Assembly (NCBI GenBank): GCA_045602925.1
Contig: JAZSCN010000008.1
Span: forward strand, 114,811-178,810
Direction of reading: 5' to 3'
Length of the DNA stretch: 64,000 nt
Source of the DNA: UBA7477 sp045602925
GTDB lineage: Bacteria; Bacillota; Clostridia; Oscillospirales; Ruminococcaceae
Of the stretch, positions 57,879 to 64,000 are shown piece by piece. A program made the position numbers and the translations under genes. The stretch's first letter is position 1. The number at the start of each line of letters is the position of its first letter. The notes below the pieces were generated by a model, which saw only the letters and a program-made list of their open reading frames with translations, did no database searches and was not told the origin of the DNA.

Positions 57879-59156
57879 ATGTACAAAAAGATAATTGCAG
57901 TTTGTGTGCTTGCCTTAACTATTTCGGGTTGTTCTTCTGAAAACTCATCTAAATCAGATGCTGTTAATGGGGATTTGTCTTCGCAAAGCGTTACAACGAC
58001 AACTACAACAGCATTAACAACTACTACCACTACACAACCTTCAGTAATAACAAAACCTCACAATGGTTTACAGTTTTCTAAGCAGCTTGAGGTATATTCA
58101 AAAGCTACTGTAGGAGATTTATTTAAAAACATTTCGGTTAAGCTTGATGATTCGGATTTAGTTTTAGATACAAATTCCTTAGGTGAAAAAACCATTGGCG
58201 TTTCCTATACTTATAATAATCAGAAATACAACCACGATATCACTTATGAGGTTGTTGATACTACTAAACCACTTTTGCTAAATGGTGGTTGGAACATTGA
58301 CCTCGAAATCGGCGAGGAATTTAATATTAATGATTATATCGGATATGCAGATAACTACGACAAAAAGCCTGCTGCTACATATTTAGGTGAGGTTGATACT
58401 TCTAAAGATGGTATATATAAAATCGAAGTAACTGTATCTGACTCATCGAACAATGAAACAAAATGGGAAGTTAATGTTAATGTTGGTGATGTCGAAATTC
58501 CTGATAGCCCAAGCGGTAGCGGTGGCACTACAAAGAGAGTTAATTTTGAAGATGTTGTAAAGGATTATTCAGCAGACAACACTAGCTTTGGCATTGACGT
58601 TTCTAAGTGGCAGGGTGATATTGATTTTAAAGCAGTTAAAGATGCTGGCTGTAGTTTTGTTATAATAAGAATAGGTAGCTACTACGATGAATATACTCCT
58701 GACCCGTATTTCGAAGCAAACCTTAAAGGTGCAAAGGATGCAGGCTTGAAGGTTGGAGTATATCTATACACTACGGCTAACACTAACGAAGAAGTAATAG
58801 ATAACGCTAAATGGATTGTAGATAAGCTAAATGGCGAATATCTCGATTTTCCAATTGTATTTGACTGGGAAAGCTTTGAATACTTTCAGCAATATGAGAT
58901 GAGTATACACGACCTAAATTCTTATTTTGAATCATTTTCAAATGAACTTAATAAAAATGGTTATTCTGCAATGCTTTACGGAAGTAAAAATCATTTAACA
59001 AATTTCTGGTATGACTTTGATAAATATCCGGTATGGCTCGCAAATTATGTTTCACAAACAGAATATACAGGTAAGTATGATATGTGGCAAATGACATGTT
59101 TTGGAAGAATACAGGGTATAGCAGGTGATGTAGATATAAACATACTGTATGATTAA
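57879..59156 (+). CDS. GH25 lysozyme-like lipoprotein with Ig-like domains
   Basis: A 425-residue exported lipoprotein: signal peptide with lipobox LTISGC (Cys18), a Ser/Thr-rich linker (run of Thr at ~40-52), two bacterial Ig-like segments (~65-130 and ~132-208, the second with DTTKPLL ... VDTSKDGIYKIEVTVSDSS), and a C-terminal GH25 muramidase domain (~235-425) with DVSKWQGDIDF (catalytic Asp near 240) and FDWE (near 328-331). GH25 cuts peptidoglycan between MurNAc and GlcNAc. The anchored form suggests wall remodelling rather than lysis of competitors. Confidence 0.92.
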   Translation: MYKKIIAVCVLALTISGCSSENSSKSDAVNGDLSSQSVTTTTTTALTTTTTTQPSVITKPHNGLQFSKQLEVYSKATVGDLFKNISVKLDDSDLVLDTNSLGEKTIGVSYTYNNQKYNHDITYEVVDTTKPLLLNGGWNIDLEIGEEFNINDYIGYADNYDKKPAATYLGEVDTSKDGIYKIEVTVSDSSNNETKWEVNVNVGDVEIPDSPSGSGGTTKRVNFEDVVKDYSADNTSFGIDVSKWQGDIDFKAVKDAGCSFVIIRIGSYYDEYTPDPYFEANLKGAKDAGLKVGVYLYTTANTNEEVIDNAKWIVDKLNGEYLDFPIVFDWESFEYFQQYEMSIHDLNSYFESFSNELNKNGYSAMLYGSKNHLTNFWYDFDKYPVWLANYVSQTEYTGKYDMWQMTCFGRIQGIAGDVDINILYD

Positions 59157-59495
59157 ATTAATAAGAACTTATATGATATTTAAATTGTAAATTTATATAC
59201 TGTACAAAAATTAAATCCTACAGCAGATTTCAAAACGAACTGAGCATTGTCTCAAAAAAATGCAGAGGACACAGACTGATTATTTTTTCTATAAAATTGT
59301 TTATGATGCATAGAACGATTCAATTTATAATAGCTGAATTAAAAAGTTGTTGAAGCTATAGTTGTTAGACTTAAAATGGATTAGAATTATAAATTATCTG
59401 CAGCAAATCATTGTTTGTCCGGTGGTTTTCTAAACATGATGATTGCAGGTGATTACAATAATCATTAATCTAGCACTTGTTTAATCAGAAAACGC
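59157..59495. other. Gene-free AT-rich stretch before the recombinase gene
   Basis: About 340 bases with no ORF that has a ribosome-binding site, no tRNA and no repeat that I can support. Only weak A/T-rich inverted repeats are seen. The promoter of the recombinase follows. Confidence 0.6.
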
Positions 59496-59524
59496 TTGAC
59501 AATTGCTTAATAGAGGAGTATACT
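59496..59524 (+). promoter_or_regulatory. SigA-type promoter of the recombinase gene
   Basis: TTGACA (59496-59501), 17 bases, TATACT (59519-59524). Confidence 0.8.
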
Positions 59525-59536
59525 TAAATATATACC

Positions 59537-59568
59537 GAACTTCGCTAAATGCAAATTTAGTGAAGTTC
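59537..59568. promoter_or_regulatory. 14-bp-arm inverted repeat in the recombinase leader
   Basis: Arms 59537-59550 and 59555-59568 (one G-T) around GCAA, starting ~13 bases after the -10 box. It would form a hairpin at the 5' end of the transcript. Its inner 28 bases (59539-59566, from ACTTC to GAAGT) have the size of a Xer/dif site; see findings. Confidence 0.65.
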
Positions 59569-59602
59569 AGGGGACTGAAAATATAGGGAGGAGCTGTATT
59601 AT

Positions 59603-60625
59603 ATGAGAAAAGCCTATGTAGATGATTGCCCTGATTATTTAATGGATTTTCTAACAAACCTAAAGCTTGTACGTGACAGAGCTGACCGTACCGAAGAAGC
59701 TTATTATATTGATATCCGTACTTTCCTTCGTTATTTAAAAGTTACTAATGGTTTAGTTAGTGATAATTCTGAATATAACGATATATCTATTAAGGATACA
59801 CCATTCTCTCTTGTAGAATCCTTTACTATTAATCATGCTTATGCATACCTTAGATACCTTAAAGATGAAAGAAAGAATTCTACTGCTACCAGAGCTCGTA
59901 AGTGTTCTTCGCTTAAGCAGTTCTACTACTATCTTAATAAGAAAGCTATGCGTATCAAGAATAATCCTGTCGCAGAGCTTGAGCTTCCTAAAGTTAAGAA
60001 TAAGTTGCCTAAGTTTCTTTCACTTGAAGAGAGCTTGCAGTTGCTTGGCTCTGTAGACTCATCTAATGCAGTTCGTGATTATTGTATACTTGTACTATTC
60101 TTAAACTGTGGTATGCGTCTGAGCGAACTTGTTGGGCTTAATTTAAGTGATTACAGTGTGCATAACCGTACGCTTAGATTGTTCGGTAAAGGTAGTAAAG
60201 AACGTATAGTATATTTAAATGATGCTTGTGTCAGTGCTCTTGATTCGTACCTATCAGAACGCTCACAAGACCCTAAAAACAAAGATTTAAATGCTATATT
60301 TGTATCAAGAAATCATCGTAGAATTACTACAAGACGTGTTCAGCTTATAGTTGAAGAAAACCTCAAGAAAGCCGGTCTTTCTAATATAGGTATATCAACA
60401 CATAAGCTGCGTCATACGGCTGCAACATTGATGTATCAACACGGAAATGTAGATACTCTGGTGCTTAAAGAAATTCTTGGTCATAAAAGCATTTCTACAA
60501 CAGAAATATATACACATTTAGGCAATGATAGCATCAAGAATGCTGCAGAGTCATCACCTCTTGCTAATGTTTTGATGAAAACTAATAAGAAAAAATCAAA
60601 AGAAAATTCCCCTGTTGATGATTAA
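59603..60625 (+). CDS. Tyrosine recombinase (Xer family), 340 residues
   Basis: A complete phage-integrase-type recombinase: an N-terminal SAM-like core-binding domain (~10-125) and the catalytic domain with Arg172 (GMRLSELVGL), Lys199 region (GKGSKERIVYL), His267/Arg270 (THKLRHT), His294 (LGHKSISTTE) and nucleophile Tyr303. It is some 40 residues longer than typical XerC/XerD, with insertions around residues 50-70 and a Lys/Ser-rich C-terminus. GGGAGGAGC precedes the ATG. No integration module or phage genes surround it, so a chromosome-dimer-resolution role is more likely than mobility, but which Xer type it is cannot be told here. Confidence 0.9.
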   Translation: MRKAYVDDCPDYLMDFLTNLKLVRDRADRTEEAYYIDIRTFLRYLKVTNGLVSDNSEYNDISIKDTPFSLVESFTINHAYAYLRYLKDERKNSTATRARKCSSLKQFYYYLNKKAMRIKNNPVAELELPKVKNKLPKFLSLEESLQLLGSVDSSNAVRDYCILVLFLNCGMRLSELVGLNLSDYSVHNRTLRLFGKGSKERIVYLNDACVSALDSYLSERSQDPKNKDLNAIFVSRNHRRITTRRVQLIVEENLKKAGLSNIGISTHKLRHTAATLMYQHGNVDTLVLKEILGHKSISTTEIYTHLGNDSIKNAAESSPLANVLMKTNKKKSKENSPVDD

Positions 60626-60667
60626 GTTATAAAAATCAACTAATTATTTGATTTGTAGGTTATGATT

Positions 60668-61426
60668 ATGAATAATAATGAATCTAATAATGAAAACAAT
60701 AAAATTAGTCTGCCGATTATAATTTTTCTTGTTCTGTTTATGCTTGGCACTTCACTGTTTTCTCTGTTTATTTATCATAAGTTTTACAGAAAATCTGATA
60801 GCCCCTCTCAGCCTGCTTCTACAGTTGTAACTGATGAGTATGGTAGAATCAACATAAACGATGCTACTTATTCTGATTTATTACTTGTTGATGGTATCGG
60901 AAAAGAAATTGCAAATGATATCTTAGAGTTCAGAGAAAGCTATGGAATTATTACTGACATTAATGTACTTGCAGAAATCGAAAATATCGGCGATGCAAAG
61001 CTCGAGGCATTAAAAAGACATTTTTACTGCTACAATGTGCCTTCAGATATGACGACAAAAGCAACAATTACCGAGCCTACGAATAGTGTTTGCGAAACAA
61101 CTTCTGTTACAACTCCCCTTTCTACTGATACTTCCCTATCTACAACCACAACTAAGACAAATACTACGAAGCCAACTATTTCTACAACAAAAAAGCCTAC
61201 GAGTACGACTACAATAACTGTAGAACGTTCTCGCAAGCCTGTTAATATCAATACTGCCACAGCAGATGAAATTAGTGAGAATCTGCTTATAGATATTGAA
61301 ATTGCGAATGAAATTGTAAAGCTCAGAGAGCAAATTGGTGGCTACAGCAATACCCTTGAAATTCTTTATTGCGATAGCGTTACAGATGCTCTGTATCTTG
61401 AGCTTGAAGAATTCTTGAATATCTAA
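60668..61426 (+). CDS. ComEA-like membrane-anchored DNA-binding protein with two HhH domains
   Basis: About 252 residues (ATG at 60668 favoured by TAGGT 8 bases upstream; another in-frame ATG at 60662). One helix at ~17-40 anchors it; a first helix-hairpin-helix domain (~60-122) has ININDATYSDLLLVDGIG; a Thr-rich linker (~128-182) follows; and a second, less canonical HhH domain starts with VNINTATADEI (~186-250). ComEA binds incoming DNA during transformation and usually has one HhH. No other com gene is adjacent; it lies 42 bases after the recombinase gene. Confidence 0.85.
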   Translation: MNNNESNNENNKISLPIIIFLVLFMLGTSLFSLFIYHKFYRKSDSPSQPASTVVTDEYGRININDATYSDLLLVDGIGKEIANDILEFRESYGIITDINVLAEIENIGDAKLEALKRHFYCYNVPSDMTTKATITEPTNSVCETTSVTTPLSTDTSLSTTTTKTNTTKPTISTTKKPTSTTTITVERSRKPVNINTATADEISENLLIDIEIANEIVKLREQIGGYSNTLEILYCDSVTDALYLELEEFLNI

Positions 61427-61432
61427 GTTGGA

Positions 61433-62011
61433 TTATGCCTGTTCATCGAGCGTTAAGCTGTATGCAGGCATAAATTCATTTAGGAATTCATCTGCTTCAG
61501 GTATATTTAGTGACTTTATTGAGTTAAGCGTAGAATTGTATGCTTTCTCAAAGTCTTTATTTCCCATTTGAAGCTCTTCTGTACATTTAATCAGAGCAGA
61601 AATTTTATCTGCTGCCTTGATAAGCTTCCATAGCTCATTGTCTTTTTCCTTATGGCCGATTATATCTGCATAAACTTCCCTTATATCATCAGGAAGATAT
61701 GATAGAAGCTGCTTTTCTGCGTTTTCTTCAACAACTGCATAAGCACTCTTGATTTCCTTGCTGTAGTACTTAACAGGTGTTGGTAAATCACCGGTTATTA
61801 TTTCTGCAACATCGTGATACATAGCAAGCAGAGCGCATCTGTCTGCGTCTACATTGCCACCATGCCTTGTGTTTCTTAGCACGGCAAGAAGATGTGAAAT
61901 AAAAGCTACTTCAAGGCTGTGTTCGCTTATATTCTCGGAAATAGTATTCCTCATAAGTCCCCAACGATTTATGTATTTCATTCTTGAAATAATAGCGAAA
62001 AATTTACTCAA
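61433..62011 (-). CDS. HD-domain 5'-deoxynucleotidase, YfbR-like
   Basis: A 192-residue HD phosphohydrolase with a TTG start (62011) behind CGGAG. The metal ligands are seen in SEHSLEVA (His31), the HD pair in YHDVAE, and a later Asp in KAADKISALIK. RMKYINRWGLMR at the N-terminus matches YfbR, which dephosphorylates deoxynucleoside monophosphates. Normal length. It converges on the ComEA-like gene with only 6 bases between the stops. Confidence 0.9.
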   Translation of the reverse strand: MSKFFAIISRMKYINRWGLMRNTISENISEHSLEVAFISHLLAVLRNTRHGGNVDADRCALLAMYHDVAEIITGDLPTPVKYYSKEIKSAYAVVEENAEKQLLSYLPDDIREVYADIIGHKEKDNELWKLIKAADKISALIKCTEELQMGNKDFEKAYNSTLNSIKSLNIPEADEFLNEFMPAYSLTLDEQA

Positions 62012-62028
62012 ATTAATTCAACTCCGTT

Positions 62029-62058
62029 TAAAAAAGACCGGACATACATCCGGTCTTT
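62029..62058 (-). terminator. Terminator of the oad genes
   Basis: Perfect 10-bp stem (62033-62042 with 62049-62058), 6-base loop; on the minus strand it is followed by TT and then A-rich DNA, with the T-run provided by the pairing arm flank. Confidence 0.75.
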
Positions 62059-62069
62059 AATTTTAATTA

Positions 62070-63293
62070 CTAGATAATACTTAGGAGAACACCGGCAGCA
62101 ACTGCTGAACCGATAACACCTGATACGTTTGGTCCCATAGCGTGCATGAGTAGGTAGTTTGTAGGATTTTCTTTCTGTCCAACCTTCTGGGATACACGAG
62201 CAGCCATAGGAACAGCCGATACACCTGCAGAACCAATAAGTGGGTTAACCTTACCCTTTGTGAAGATGTACATAAGCTTACCAAAGAGAATACCACAAGC
62301 TGTACCAATTGAGAATGCAACAACACCGAGTAAAATAACCTTAGCAAATTCGAGGTTCATAATCTTATCTGCAGTTGTAGTAGCACCAACAGAAATTCCA
62401 AGGAAAATTGTGATTATGTTCATAAGCTCATTCTGAGCAGTCTTTACAAGTCTGTCACAGCAACCGCTTTCCTTAAGAAGATTACCGAACATCAGCATAC
62501 CAACAAGTGATGCAGCAGATGGAATAAGAAGTGCGATGATAATTGTTACTGCGATTGGGAAAACAATCTTTTCAGTTTTTGAAACAGTTCTGAGCTGTCC
62601 CATAACTACAGAGCGTTCTTTCTTTGTTGTAAGTGCCTTCATTATTGGCGGCTGAATAAGTGGTACAAGTGCCATGTAGGTATATGCGGCAAGAGCTATT
62701 GTACCGGTACTTATCTTTGAATCTGGGCCTAAAAGCTGAGATGATACGAAGATAGCTGTAGGGCCGTCTGCGCCACCGATAATAGCAATTGAGCCAGATT
62801 CTGCAGCATTAAATCCTAAAACAGCAGCGCCTACAAATGTAATGAAGATACCTGCCTGCGCAGCAGCACCGAGAATAAAGCTTCTAGGACTTGCAATCAG
62901 TGGACCGAAGTCAGTCATAGCACCTATTCCGAGGAATATAAGTGGTGGATATAGACCCGCTTTAACGCCTATATACAAGAGGTCAAGCAGTCCACCTTGT
63001 TTTAAAATCATACCATAATCGATATAGTGATTGCCGTCTTCTGCTGTATATCCATTAAAAAGTTCTGGATGATACATATCAGTAAGTGGAAGGTTTGTGA
63101 GAAGCATACCAAAAGAAATTGGGAGTAAAAGAAGTGGTTCAAATCCTCTTCCAATAGCTAAATACATAAATAAGAGCGAGACGCAAATCATTACGATGTT
63201 CTTCCATCCGCCATCTGCAACAAGCTGAGCAACACCGGATGTATCGGCAAGGTCAGCGATAGTTGATAAAAAGTTGTCTAAAATAGCACCCAT
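62070..63293 (-). CDS. oadB: Na+-transporting carboxylic acid decarboxylase, beta subunit
   Basis: A 407-residue membrane protein, the Na+ pump subunit of the oxaloacetate/methylmalonyl-CoA/glutaconyl-CoA decarboxylase family. The family features GIGAMTDFGPLIASPRSFILGAAAQ, GFNAAESGSIAIIGGADGPTAIF (with the Na+-binding Asp) and LIGSAGVSAVPMAARVSQKVG are clear, with about 11 hydrophobic segments. It couples decarboxylation of a biotin-bound CO2 to Na+ export. The gamma subunit gene lies upstream; the alpha and biotin-carrier genes are not in the window. Confidence 0.95.
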   Translation of the reverse strand: MGAILDNFLSTIADLADTSGVAQLVADGGWKNIVMICVSLLFMYLAIGRGFEPLLLLPISFGMLLTNLPLTDMYHPELFNGYTAEDGNHYIDYGMILKQGGLLDLLYIGVKAGLYPPLIFLGIGAMTDFGPLIASPRSFILGAAAQAGIFITFVGAAVLGFNAAESGSIAIIGGADGPTAIFVSSQLLGPDSKISTGTIALAAYTYMALVPLIQPPIMKALTTKKERSVVMGQLRTVSKTEKIVFPIAVTIIIALLIPSAASLVGMLMFGNLLKESGCCDRLVKTAQNELMNIITIFLGISVGATTTADKIMNLEFAKVILLGVVAFSIGTACGILFGKLMYIFTKGKVNPLIGSAGVSAVPMAARVSQKVGQKENPTNYLLMHAMGPNVSGVIGSAVAAGVLLSII

Positions 63294-63313
63294 CGGTTGT
63301 CAATTCCTTTCTA

Positions 63314-63724
63314 CTAAAATGGACGAGTATTATCGATAAGACCTGCTTGAGCCCATGCAGGACGTGAAGCACGAGATGAAGGCTTAATTGAAGCAAGTCT
63401 GAGCTTTTTTCCGCTTTGCTCACTCATAGCAGCGATTGCAGCCATGATTACAGCAACTATTTCTTCTTCAACGCCATCGTCAATAACCGGAGCTACAGAT
63501 ACTGCAGGCTCAGCAACAGCAACAGGCTTAACTTCTTCGGTCTTAGCAACAGTCTTAGGCTTCTTTTCTCTACCAAAAATAAAGCCGAGAATCTTAAAGA
63601 AAAAGATAAGAATTAAGAGTGCCAGAAATACTACTGTTAGGCCAGTGATTACAACTGAGGCAACATAAGAAGTAGTCATTTCCGGGTTGTCCGAAAACAT
63701 TGACGGAAGTATAATATCGTACAT
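63314..63724 (-). CDS. oadG: Na+-transporting decarboxylase, gamma subunit
   Basis: A 136-residue protein with one N-terminal membrane helix (~20-48), a Lys/Glu/Pro/Val-rich linker and a C-terminal amphipathic segment (EEEIVAVIMAAIAAM). The order matches OadG, which assembles the alpha and beta subunits. It has AAGGAG 15 bases before the start. It is the first gene of the pair, 20 bases from oadB. Confidence 0.88.
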   Translation of the reverse strand: MYDIILPSMFSDNPEMTTSYVASVVITGLTVVFLALLILIFFFKILGFIFGREKKPKTVAKTEEVKPVAVAEPAVSVAPVIDDGVEEEIVAVIMAAIAAMSEQSGKKLRLASIKPSSRASRPAWAQAGLIDNTRPF

Positions 63725-63761
63725 AGATTTTGCACGCTCCTTAAGTACATTATATGTTTTT

Positions 63762-63790
63762 ATTATACACTAAAACGTTTAATATTACAA
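63762..63790 (-). promoter_or_regulatory. SigA-type promoter of oadG-oadB
   Basis: On the minus strand TTGTAA (63790-63785), 17 bases, TATAAT (63767-63762). Confidence 0.7.
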
Positions 63791-63860
63791 GTATATTTGA
63801 CGATTTTTTTACACAAATTTTTGTTCTTTTATCACGATATTTTAGAAATTTAGTATACAA

Positions 63861-64000
63861 GTGAACCACCCTGACTTAAAGAAGTCAGAGCTTCAATAGG
63901 AGCCTTACAGCTCCGTTTAAGAAGATTGGTATTTAAGTTTCCACCTAATCTATGATTAGGCAACCCTTATTCTTATAGGCGTGTCCACACCGCCTCTAGC
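63861..64000 (-). mobile_element. Right end of a second IS605-group TnpB element, with putative omegaRNA
   Basis: On the minus strand the sequence ends with a hairpin (CTGACTT, TCTTT-type loop, AAGTCAG) and GGTGGTTCAC at 63870-63861, matching the right end at 11028-11037 (GGTAGTTCAC). Further inside, both share a segment around CGCCTATAAG / TTATACGCC and GTGGACAC. The tnpB gene itself must lie beyond the window end. The guide would be the flank from 63860 downward (TTGTATACTAAATTTC...). The remaining part of the window end has no gene. Confidence 0.75.

Overview
The window reads as chromosome of an anaerobic, spore-forming, carbohydrate-using Firmicute, most likely a gut Ruminococcus-like member of the Oscillospiraceae. 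This rests on AT-rich DNA, TTGACA/TATAAT promoters with 17-bp spacing, SpoIIE, YlbJ, YqfC and YqfD sporulation genes, a clostridial-type glycogen operon with GlgD, GH51 and GH3 enzymes for plant polysaccharide, and a Na+-pumping decarboxylase. The species is inferred from gene content only.

Layout: 0-1.5 kb, end of a phosphofructokinase gene and a CDF metal transporter. 1.5-4.4 kb, a ferrous-iron operon (feoA, feoB, a Cys-rich mini-protein) with three copies of one operator palindrome. 4.4-7.8 kb (minus), a response regulator-ABC transporter-histidine kinase operon. 7.9-9.6 kb, GH51 arabinofuranosidase and a Cys-rich protein. 9.6-11.04 kb, a TnpB-only IS605-group element whose tnpB is split by a -1 frame change exactly at an A AAA AAG heptamer. 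11.1-13.9 kb, a lactaldehyde reductase (fucO), an aldehyde dehydrogenase and what look like remnants of a collapsed marR-adh operon behind a double palindrome. 14-18.3 kb (minus), DegV, a TetM-like GTPase fused to a YacP/Rae1-type NYN nuclease domain, and an SDR.

18.4-20 kb holds a DNA-methyltransferase fragment and a gene-free stretch with 13 iteron-like 22-bp units in two blocks, other repeats and a strong terminator; it resembles a fossil replication origin of a mobile element. 20-25.9 kb (minus) is a purine operon purE-purM-purN-purO-AICARFT-purD with a structured leader. 26.2-29.6 kb has ksgA and spoIIE, the latter with a 21-bp-spaced promoter and Spo0A boxes. 29.7-35.5 kb is glgB-glgC-glgD-glgA. 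35.6-37.0 kb is a decayed prophage fragment (SPP1 gp7-type head protein with an unusual C-terminal domain and an overlapping small gene, plus a truncated scaffold/capsid start), followed by tRNA-Leu and a 147-bp tandem duplication carrying copies of the tRNA 3' end.

37.5-41.5 kb: PEBP-like lipoprotein, an unrecognised protein, GH3 beta-xylosidase/glucosidase and a small unknown. 41.6-46.9 kb: tRNA-Arg and a permease-ATPase-regulator-kinase module of the peptide-sensing/antibiotic-resistance type. 47-57.8 kb: ligA, then the conserved ylbJ / yqfC-yqfD-phoH-ybeY-era-yqzL-recO-mutS2 block. 57.9-63.8 kb: GH25 lysozyme-like lipoprotein, a 340-residue tyrosine recombinase preceded by a 28-bp palindrome, a double-HhH ComEA-like protein, a YfbR-like HD nucleotidase, and OadB/OadG. 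The window closes with the right end of a second TnpB element on the minus strand.

The most interesting items are the GTPase-NYN fusion, the frameshifted tnpB with its omegaRNA end, the iteron region, the head-protein effector/immunity-like pair, and the palindrome beside the recombinase. Functions are from recognition of family motifs by eye; no database search was run.
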